Assembly: GCA_050123375.1 (NCBI GenBank) | Contig: JASFHF010000037.1 | Span: 1 to 18,740 of the forward strand | Length of the DNA: 18,740 nucleotides | Source of the DNA: JASFHF01 sp050123375 | GTDB taxonomy: Bacteria > Pseudomonadota > Gammaproteobacteria > UBA12402 | Direction of reading: 5' to 3' | Shown: positions 1-5,313 of the stretch, piece by piece | Layout: each line of letters begins with the position of its first letter | How positions within the stretch are numbered: the first letter of the stretch is position 1 | Made by a program: the position numbers and the translations under genes | The notes under the pieces: generated by a model | Told to the model about the DNA's origin: nothing | Databases searched by the model: none | What the model saw: the letters and a program-made list of their open reading frames with translations, nothing else

Positions 1-392
1 CAAATAGTCATACTGAAAGTGATTCGGAAGAGGAAGAAGGGAATAATAGTGATTTTAAAAAAGACGAGCAAAATAAGACACAGGAAATTATAGTAAAGAA
101 GTATAAAGTTGAAAAAAATGATTTAAACACTAATATTCAGAGTAATGATGAAGTTCCACCTACACCTGATGACAGTGATTTAAAATTAAGTTTGAATCAA
201 GAAAAACAACAGCCAAAAAAAATAATGCCGAAAAAAGTTACATTCAAAAAAACTAATCAACAAAAACCAAAACTTAGTTTTTTGGATGAATTAACAAAAA
301 CAGTGCTCCAACAACGTCGAAAAATAATGAAAGGTAAAGAAGGAAATACGGAGAATAAAGATCATAGTTATCGTAAATCACTTAATATTTAG
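1..392 (+). CDS. C-terminal part of a charged low-complexity protein (partial)
   Basis: The frame is open from the left edge (first full codon at 3) to a TAG at 390-392, so at least 129 residues of a longer protein are visible and the true start lies outside the window. The visible part has an acidic Ser/Glu run (SDSEEEEGN), a mixed Lys/Asn/Asp stretch, a short PPTPDD segment, then a Lys/Gln-rich basic stretch and a predicted amphipathic helix (SFLDELTKTVLQQRRKIMKG). It shows no signal peptide, membrane segment or catalytic motif. This composition is typical of disordered tails, and such tails are common in secreted effectors of intracellular bacteria, but the function is unknown. The helix followed by basic residues faintly resembles short actin-binding or docking helices; that is speculation. 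A TTG at 192 could be read as a start, but the upstream frame has the same composition and no stop, so it is probably internal. Confidence 0.6.
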   Translation, partial: NSHTESDSEEEEGNNSDFKKDEQNKTQEIIVKKYKVEKNDLNTNIQSNDEVPPTPDDSDLKLSLNQEKQQPKKIMPKKVTFKKTNQQKPKLSFLDELTKTVLQQRRKIMKGKEGNTENKDHSYRKSLNI

Positions 393-431
393 GAGAGGCA
401 TAAAAAAGCGTGGGAAGTACTCATTAGGTCT

Positions 432-466
432 GTGTCAATTCTAAAATTTAATGTTATAATCCTCTA
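432..466 (+). promoter_or_regulatory. uvrB promoter, predicted leaderless start
   Basis: A perfect -10 box TATAAT at 455-460 lies 17 bases after a weaker -35 box GTGTCA at 432-437. The -10 box ends 6 bases before the uvrB ATG at 467, so the expected transcription start coincides with the start codon. No Shine-Dalgarno sequence precedes the ATG. Confidence 0.6.
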
Positions 467-2476
467 ATGAACAAAAAATTTCAACTGGTTTCATCATTTC
501 AGCCGGCAGGGGATCAGCCAACTGCGATTCAAACTTTAACCGAAGGTTTGAATGATGGTCTTGCCTATCAAACTTTGCTGGGTGTGACCGGCAGCGGTAA
601 AACCTTCACCATGGCGCATGTGATTGAAAAATGTCAGCGTCCGACTTTGATTTTAGCGCCGAACAAAACTCTTGCCGCACAATTATATGGCGAGATGAAA
701 GATTTTTTTCCAAACAATGCAGTAGAATATTTTGTTTCGTATTATGATTATTATCAGCCGGAAGCGTATGTTCCGGCATCAGATACTTATATTGAAAAAG
801 ATTCTTCGATTAATGATCATATTGAGCAAATGCGTTTGTCGGCGACAAAAGCATTATTAGAACGGCGTGATGCGATAATTGTTGCAAGTGTTTCCGCAAT
901 TTATGGTTTAGGTGATCCAGAAGCGTATTTAAGTATGGTATTGCACTTAAAACGCGGTGATAAAGTCGATCAGCGTTTTATTTTGCGCCGTTTAGCAGAA
1001 TTACAATATAAACGTAACGAAGTTGATTTTTATCGCGCAACTTATCGGGTACGCGGTGACGTGATTGATATTTTTCCGGCAGAATCAGAACAAAATGCGG
1101 TGCGGGTAGAATTATTCGATGACGAAATTGAAAATTTATATCATTTTGATCCGTTAACTGGTGAGATTTTACAAAAAATTCCGCGTTTTACTGTTTATCC
1201 AAAAACTCATTTTGTAACATCAAGACAAACTATTTTGGATGTAGTGGATCAGGTTAAAATCGAATTAAAAGAGCGATTGCAGCAATTGCGCGAATTAAAT
1301 AAATTAGTTGAAGCCCAGCGGCTTGAGCAGCGTACTAATTTTGATTTAGAAATGATGCTGGAAATCGGTTATTGTTCTGGAATTGAAAATTATTCCCGTT
1401 ATTTATCGGGTAGAAAAGCAGGCGAGCCGCCGCCAACTTTATTCGATTATTTACCTAATGGTTCTTTATTATTTATTGATGAATCGCATGTTACTATTCC
1501 ACAATTAGGCGGTATGTATCGGGGTGATCGTGCGCGCAAGGAAACCTTAGTTACTTATGGTTTTCGCCTGCCGTCAGCGTTGGATAATCGTCCGTTAAAA
1601 TTTGAAGAATTTCTAACGCGTGCGCCGCAAATGGTTTTTGTCTCCGCAACTCCAGGAAAATATGAACAAGAGCATGCTGACCAAATTGCTGAACAAGTAG
1701 TGCGTCCAACCGGCTTAGTTGATCCGGAAGTTGAAGTGCGGCCAGTTGCAACACAGGTTGACGATTTATTATCTGAAATAAATAAGTGTGTGAAAGTAAA
1801 TGAACGTGTTTTAGTTACAACTTTAACTAAACGCATGGCAGAAGATTTAACTGAATATTTAGCTGAGCATGATGTTAAAGTGCGTTATTTACATTCTGAT
1901 GTTAAAACGGTTGAGCGCATAGAAATTTTACGCGAGTTACGTTTAGGGAAATTTGATGTTTTGGTTGGAATTAATTTATTACGTGAAGGTTTGGATATTC
2001 CAGAAGTTTCTTTGGTTGCAATTTTGGATGCGGATAAAGAGGGTTTTTTGCGGTCAGATCGTTCGTTGATACAAACTATAGGTAGAGCCGCAAGAAATAT
2101 TCATGGCAAAGCGATTTTATATGCTGAGAAAATGACTGGTTCCATGCAGCGTGCACTTGACGAAACTAATCGCCGCCGCAAAAAGCAGCAATTATATAAC
2201 CAAGAACACAATATTACTCCGCAATCAATTAGCACTGCAGTAAAAGAAATTATGGAAGGTATACCATATGAAGCAGCCAAAATTACACATAAATTTTGCA
2301 GTCGTGAAGAATTGGCGCAGTATCAAGTAAAATCTGCGAAAGAATTGTTGAAAGAAATCAATAAATTACGTAAACAAATGTACGAACATGCTAAAAATCT
2401 TGAATTTGAGGAAGCAGCCCGATTACGCGATAAAATTCAATGTCTTAATGAAATGTTTGCGATTGATGCGGATTAG
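467..2476 (+). CDS. uvrB: UvrABC excinuclease subunit B
   Basis: UvrB is the damage-verifying helicase-like subunit of nucleotide excision repair. It is loaded by UvrA at lesions and recruits UvrC for the dual incision. The product is 669 aa, close to the usual 670 or so. Visible features in order are the N-terminal GDQPTAI motif (residues 15-21), Walker A GVTGSGKT (39-46), the aromatic beta-hairpin YFVSYYDYYQPEAYVP (about 88-105) that probes the DNA, the DESH Walker B motif (about 338-341), helicase motif VI QTIGRAARN, and a C-terminal UVR coiled hairpin (about 630-665, HAKNLEFEEAARLRDKI). The N-terminus FQLVSSFQPAGDQP aligns directly with the E. coli protein, which fixes the ATG at 467. No ribosome binding site is seen; a TATAAT box ends 6 bases upstream. 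The gene appears monocistronic, with its own promoter and a separate promoter for hepT downstream. Confidence 0.98.
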   Translation: MNKKFQLVSSFQPAGDQPTAIQTLTEGLNDGLAYQTLLGVTGSGKTFTMAHVIEKCQRPTLILAPNKTLAAQLYGEMKDFFPNNAVEYFVSYYDYYQPEAYVPASDTYIEKDSSINDHIEQMRLSATKALLERRDAIIVASVSAIYGLGDPEAYLSMVLHLKRGDKVDQRFILRRLAELQYKRNEVDFYRATYRVRGDVIDIFPAESEQNAVRVELFDDEIENLYHFDPLTGEILQKIPRFTVYPKTHFVTSRQTILDVVDQVKIELKERLQQLRELNKLVEAQRLEQRTNFDLEMMLEIGYCSGIENYSRYLSGRKAGEPPPTLFDYLPNGSLLFIDESHVTIPQLGGMYRGDRARKETLVTYGFRLPSALDNRPLKFEEFLTRAPQMVFVSATPGKYEQEHADQIAEQVVRPTGLVDPEVEVRPVATQVDDLLSEINKCVKVNERVLVTTLTKRMAEDLTEYLAEHDVKVRYLHSDVKTVERIEILRELRLGKFDVLVGINLLREGLDIPEVSLVAILDADKEGFLRSDRSLIQTIGRAARNIHGKAILYAEKMTGSMQRALDETNRRRKKQQLYNQEHNITPQSISTAVKEIMEGIPYEAAKITHKFCSREELAQYQVKSAKELLKEINKLRKQMYEHAKNLEFEEAARLRDKIQCLNEMFAIDAD

Positions 2477-2480
2477 TGTA

Positions 2481-2524
2481 TTGTCAATCGATTTAACTCA
2501 TGATATTGTTCGGAGAATAGGGAG
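2481..2524 (+). promoter_or_regulatory. hepT-mntA promoter and ribosome binding site
   Basis: TTGTCA at 2481-2486 is followed after 17 bases by TATTGT at 2504-2509, with a TG at 2501-2502 giving an extended -10 (TGATATTGT). The predicted start is near 2516. A GGGAG ribosome binding site at 2520-2524 lies 7 bases before the ATG at 2532, which supports that start over the upstream in-frame ATG inside uvrB. Confidence 0.55.
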
Positions 2525-2531
2525 CAAGACT

Positions 2532-2933
2532 ATGGCATTAGATTTATCTTCTTTAGCTAAAGCAATTAGTAGCCTGGAGCGGGCGATTGTTCGCTCTCGT
2601 GATAATCCGCGAGATGAAGAATTACGTGATGCTGTGATTCAAAGATTTGAATATACTTACGAACTTTGCTGGAAAATGCTTAAAAGACAAATTGAATTAG
2701 AAGCGGCTAATCCTGCAGAAATTGATGCTTTATCTTTCCGAGATTTATTACGTGAAGCGGCTGAAAAAGGAATGATCGATAATATTGAAAAATGGTTTGT
2801 TTATAGAGAGCAGCGTAATATTACTTCGCATACCTATGATGAAAACAAAGCAGAAAGCGTTAAGCAGACCGCTTTTAGTTTTATTGATGATGCTAAAAAC
2901 CTATTAAATACTTTGGAAAAACGCTCTGGATGA
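2532..2933 (+). CDS. hepT: HepT-family HEPN toxin (nucleotidyltransferase substrate-binding protein, HI0074 type)
   Basis: The product is 133 aa and mainly helical, matching the HI0074/HepT group of HEPN proteins. In this family HepT is a ribonuclease-type toxin, neutralised when the partner MntA attaches AMP groups to a Tyr in the RX4HXY motif. That motif is intact here as R95-NITS-H100-T-Y102. The family-typical helix RDAVIQRFEYTYELCWKMLKR (residues 32-52) is also visible. An in-frame ATG at 2388, inside uvrB, would add 48 residues of uvrB-overlapping sequence unlike the family; the ATG at 2532 has a good GGGAG site and gives the normal length. The stop codon overlaps the mntA start as ATGA (2930-2933), so the pair is translationally coupled. 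Family assignment is strong; toxicity is inferred from homology and gene pairing. Confidence 0.9.
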   Translation: MALDLSSLAKAISSLERAIVRSRDNPRDEELRDAVIQRFEYTYELCWKMLKRQIELEAANPAEIDALSFRDLLREAAEKGMIDNIEKWFVYREQRNITSHTYDENKAESVKQTAFSFIDDAKNLLNTLEKRSG

Positions 2934-3223
2934 TTGATATTGAACCTCAACAACTGGAAGTTGTAAAAAAAATTTTGGTGCAATATGTACCAAAATATGA
3001 AGTTTGGGTTTTTGGTTCACGAGTAACAGGAACTGCGAAACAGTATTCTGATCTTGATTTAGCAATTATCTCTAATAAACCTATTGATCCTTTGGTTGTG
3101 GCCTTGCTGCGGGAAAACTTTTCCAAATCAGATTTACCATTTAAAGTTGATATTGTGGATTGGGCAACAACTTCAGAAAACTTCCGCAAATTTATTAAAA
3201 AAAACCACGAAATCATTAAATAA
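2930..3223 (+). CDS. mntA: MntA-family minimal nucleotidyltransferase antitoxin (HI0073 type)
   Basis: This is a 97-aa minimal nucleotidyltransferase. The catalytic signature GSX10DXD is complete: G29-S30, ten residues, D41-L-D43. A third carboxylate, D74, lies in the KVDIVDW strand. In characterised HepT-MntA pairs this enzyme uses ATP to AMPylate the toxin at the Tyr of RX4HXY and so silences it. The gene starts in the ATGA overlap with hepT, the usual arrangement for the family. Length and motif spacing are normal and no residue is missing, so the module looks functional. An alternative role as a free-standing nucleotidyltransferase cannot be excluded from sequence, but the immediate pairing with hepT makes antitoxin the best call. 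Confidence 0.9.
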   Translation: MIDIEPQQLEVVKKILVQYVPKYEVWVFGSRVTGTAKQYSDLDLAIISNKPIDPLVVALLRENFSKSDLPFKVDIVDWATTSENFRKFIKKNHEIIK

Positions 3224-3230
3224 ACACCTA

Positions 3231-3259
3231 TTGCAAACTGCAAAAACTAGTGTTATTGT
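3231..3259 (+). promoter_or_regulatory. promoter of the lipoprotein L,D-transpeptidase gene
   Basis: TTGCAA at 3231-3236 and TATTGT at 3254-3259 are spaced 17 bases, with TG at 3251-3252 forming an extended -10. The -35 region lies inside a small inverted repeat TTGCA-aac-TGCAA (3231-3243), a possible operator. The layout closely copies the hepT promoter. Confidence 0.5.
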
Positions 3260-3279
3260 TTAATTATTGGCATATTTAA

Positions 3280-3795
3280 ATGGATTTTATTATGAAGAAA
3301 ATTATTTCATTTAGCATTACATTGCTTGCTTCTCTTTTTCTTTCTGGATGCGCAGGCACAATGTCTATGTCTTCTGCTAATTTTCCTGCAACTCGGACCG
3401 CAACCGGTGGACATGTTTTTATCTACGACCCAAAACAGCATGCGTGGGCTGCTTATGACGGCAGTGGTCATCTAGTAAGAACAGGGCGTGCATCTGGCGG
3501 CAAGCCGTACTGCCCGGAAATTGGCCGCCCATGCAGAACAGTAGTAGGCCGATATAGCATTTTAGCCAAAGGTGATTCATCCTGTGAATCGAGTAAATAT
3601 CCGATTAAAACCGGAGGTGGCGCACCCATGCCGTATTGTATGAAATTTCATGCAAAAGGCTATGCTATCCACGGTACCAGTTATGTTCCAAGTGGTTACA
3701 ATAGCCACGGCTGTATCGGTGTTTCGGTAGGAGACGCAGAATGGTTAAGCGGTTTCTTGCCAGTCGGTTCAACTGTCGTTGTGCGGTCGTATTGA
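3280..3795 (+). CDS. Lipoprotein L,D-transpeptidase (YkuD domain)
   Basis: A 171-aa envelope protein. The N-terminus is a lipoprotein signal: basic residues K6-K7, a hydrophobic core, and a lipobox LSGC with the lipidated Cys at 24. Ala at +2 is compatible with outer-membrane sorting. The rest is a compact YkuD domain carrying the catalytic pattern H131-G-T ... N141-S-H143-G-C145-I, where C145 is the expected acyl-enzyme nucleophile. L,D-transpeptidases make 3-3 peptidoglycan cross-links or attach proteins to peptidoglycan. Four other Cys residues in the segment YCPEIGRPC ... DSSC ... YC suggest disulfides in the periplasm. Translation may start at ATG 3280 or, more likely, at ATG 3292 (MKKIISF), which gives a standard signal peptide and has a GGA 7 bases upstream. 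A strong hairpin follows the gene. Confidence 0.85.
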   Translation: MDFIMKKIISFSITLLASLFLSGCAGTMSMSSANFPATRTATGGHVFIYDPKQHAWAAYDGSGHLVRTGRASGGKPYCPEIGRPCRTVVGRYSILAKGDSSCESSKYPIKTGGGAPMPYCMKFHAKGYAIHGTSYVPSGYNSHGCIGVSVGDAEWLSGFLPVGSTVVVRSY

Positions 3796-3819
3796 TAATT
3801 TGTTGATTAATTATTTGAT

Positions 3820-3850
3820 ATTTGGCTATTTTTGCAAAAAATAGCCAAAT
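3820..3850. terminator. Perfect 14-bp hairpin after the L,D-transpeptidase gene
   Basis: The arms 3820-3833 and 3837-3850 are exact reverse complements (ATTTGGCTATTTTT and its partner) with a 3-base loop. The stem has a T run on the left arm and an A run on the right, and no long T tract follows, so termination may be inefficient or bidirectional. It separates the lipoprotein gene from the kinase gene. Confidence 0.55.
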
Positions 3851-3853
3851 TCT

Positions 3854-3883
3854 TTGGCGAAGCTAGAAAAATTATCCTATATT
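3854..3883 (+). promoter_or_regulatory. Possible promoter of the kinase gene
   Basis: TTGGCG at 3854-3859 and TATATT at 3878-3883 are 18 bases apart, leaving an A-rich leader of roughly 45 bases to the ATG at 3934. The region is generally AT-rich, so chance matches are likely. Confidence 0.3.
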
Positions 3884-3933
3884 CATCTAGAATAAATTTT
3901 GAACAATATAAATAAAAACAAAAATAAAAAAAG

Positions 3934-5154
3934 ATGTTTAATAATAAAAATAAAAACCATAAACTAGTGTCTCAGTTAAAAAAATTAGTCGAAAATGGTT
4001 ACGAGGATAATTACCTAGAAAAAGGTGATAAAAAAAATCCTTTTGATAAACCAGTATTAATTTCAAAAAACAGCGCTTATATAATTTTAAACCAGATAGG
4101 TAAAGGCGGAACCTCTATAGTTTATAAGGCTCAAAAGTTGTCGAATTATGAATGTGTTGCTATAAAAGTTATGGACGCACAAGAGCTAGATACTGAAGAA
4201 GAATGTGATCGTGAATTAGAAATTTCAAAGAAGGTTGGTTTTGGAATAGATTCTGCTATGGTTGAATATGAAGATCGCAAAACTTATTTTCTGATAATGC
4301 CTCTTTATCCCACAGACTTAGATGATTTTATTAGAAACAACCCAAAATTGAATTATATAAACAGGCTAATAATAGCACTTAAAGCAACTCGTGCTTTAAA
4401 AAATATTCACTCTAAAGGCATTTTACATAATGATATGCAGCCAATAAATATTCTGCTTAACCTTAAAACTAATGAGGTAGTTATCGGTGATTTTGGATTT
4501 AGCAGATATGATTCAAGACCAGAGTCAAAACAGGAAGACATTTCCAAGTTCATTTATTATGTTTTATATTATATATTAACAGGCAAAATTGCTAACAAAC
4601 AATCTGAACTGACGAATGGAATAACTGGAGAAATAAAAAAGATTTTTGCTATTGCTGCAAAAAAAATTGATGGCGCTTGCTCAGTAAAATTGATAGATTC
4701 AGTAACATTGGTAGATATTGAGAATATTTTGGAACACAGCATATACATACTAAAATTACGCAATCTAATCAAAAAAGCTTACATAGCAGTAGAAGCTAAT
4801 AAGACTAAAAGTCTTCTGGATGACTGCAATGACATTTTAAGACTAAACACTGTTGGAGATATTTTCAAAGCTTTTTTCGTAGAAAAAGATGAGTTTTTTT
4901 TGCAAGAAGGTCAAAATAACCAGAATGCCTGGCCACATTTATGTGAAATTTGTAAGTTACTAATCAAAATCGGTAGGAACTACCTAAATCAAAAAGATGA
5001 ATACGCTTGTTTAACAAATGCTGAAGATTGCACAAGCGAAACAAAAATAAATACAGAAACAAATACAGAAACAAATACAGAAATCAATACAGATATAAAT
5101 GCCAGACTTGACGAGATTCAACCTGTCAATAATTATCTGCAATACCGGATCTAA
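3934..5154 (+). CDS. Eukaryotic-like protein kinase, probable effector or accessory kinase
   Basis: A 406-aa soluble protein with a eukaryotic-type kinase fold at about residues 48-290. Visible motifs are the glycine loop IGKGGTSIV (55-63), the VAIK lysine K78, a helix-C Glu (probably E94), the catalytic loop H165-N-D167-M-Q169-P-I-N172, and DFG at 186-188. The loop usually reads HRDLKPEN, so the catalytic Lys is replaced by Gln (Q169) while Asp and Asn remain. The activation segment is very short: only about 13 residues separate DFG from the likely helix-F Asp (D202), and no APE motif is seen. The C-terminal third is unassigned and ends in a Thr/Asn/Glu repeat (about 373-388). There is no signal peptide, membrane segment or PASTA domain, unlike housekeeping Hanks kinases of the cell envelope. 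Composition is more AT-rich than uvrB or thrS, which suggests acquisition. Kinases of this sort in intracellular gammaproteobacteria are often secreted into the host; that role is inference. No ribosome binding site stronger than an A/G run (AAAAAAAG) precedes the ATG. Confidence 0.8.
   Translation: MFNNKNKNHKLVSQLKKLVENGYEDNYLEKGDKKNPFDKPVLISKNSAYIILNQIGKGGTSIVYKAQKLSNYECVAIKVMDAQELDTEEECDRELEISKKVGFGIDSAMVEYEDRKTYFLIMPLYPTDLDDFIRNNPKLNYINRLIIALKATRALKNIHSKGILHNDMQPINILLNLKTNEVVIGDFGFSRYDSRPESKQEDISKFIYYVLYYILTGKIANKQSELTNGITGEIKKIFAIAAKKIDGACSVKLIDSVTLVDIENILEHSIYILKLRNLIKKAYIAVEANKTKSLLDDCNDILRLNTVGDIFKAFFVEKDEFFLQEGQNNQNAWPHLCEICKLLIKIGRNYLNQKDEYACLTNAEDCTSETKINTETNTETNTEINTDINARLDEIQPVNNYLQYRI
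5050..5097 (+). repeat. 12-bp tandem repeat inside the kinase gene
   Basis: Four head-to-tail units of AATACAGAAACA occur, the first two exact and the last two degenerate. They encode a run of Asn-Thr-Glu-Thr type near the C-terminus. The unit length keeps the frame, so copy number could vary without inactivating the protein. Confidence 0.85.
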
Positions 5155-5168
5155 CCTACAATAATCTA

Positions 5169-5211
5169 TTGCCAATCAGCTAAACAGATGCTATCTTTCA
5201 AATTTTATAAA
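5169..5211 (+). promoter_or_regulatory. Possible promoter for tRNA-Val and thrS
   Basis: TTGCCA at 5169-5174 has TATCTT 17 bases downstream (5192-5197). A second -10-like box TATAAA at 5206-5211 would start transcription almost at the tRNA 5' end. Because only 23 bases separate the tRNA from thrS, this is also the most likely promoter for thrS. Confidence 0.4.
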
Positions 5212-5218
5212 GATATTT

Positions 5219-5290
5219 AGGCGCGTAGCTCAGCGGTAGAGCACTATCTTGACATGGTAGTGGTCGGTGGTTCGACCCCACTCGCGCCTA
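5219..5290 (+). tRNA. tRNA-Val (anticodon GAC)
   Basis: A complete cloverleaf can be drawn. The acceptor stem AGGCGCG (5219-5225) pairs with CGCGCCT (5283-5289), and A5290 is the discriminator. The D arm is GCTC/GAGC with a 7-base loop. The anticodon arm is CTATC/GGTAG with loop TTGACAT, giving anticodon GAC. The T arm is GGTGG/CCACT with loop TTCGACC. The variable loop has 5 bases. The 3' CCA is not encoded (TTT follows), so the tRNA nucleotidyltransferase must add it. The gene lies 23 bases before thrS. Confidence 0.95.
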
Positions 5291-5313
5291 TTTCAAATAA
5301 AGATTATTAAAAG

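Noticed and set aside
2388..2531. 48-residue N-terminal extension of HepT from an ATG inside uvrB
   Set aside because: It overlaps uvrB in another frame, lacks family similarity, and the ATG at 2532 has its own ribosome binding site and promoter.
2947..3243. 98-aa minus-strand frame opposite mntA
   Set aside because: It is a shadow of mntA, whose catalytic motifs and coupling to hepT are clear.
5050..5097. Repeats considered as a CRISPR array
   Set aside because: Units are 12 bp, contiguous without spacers, and in frame within a gene.
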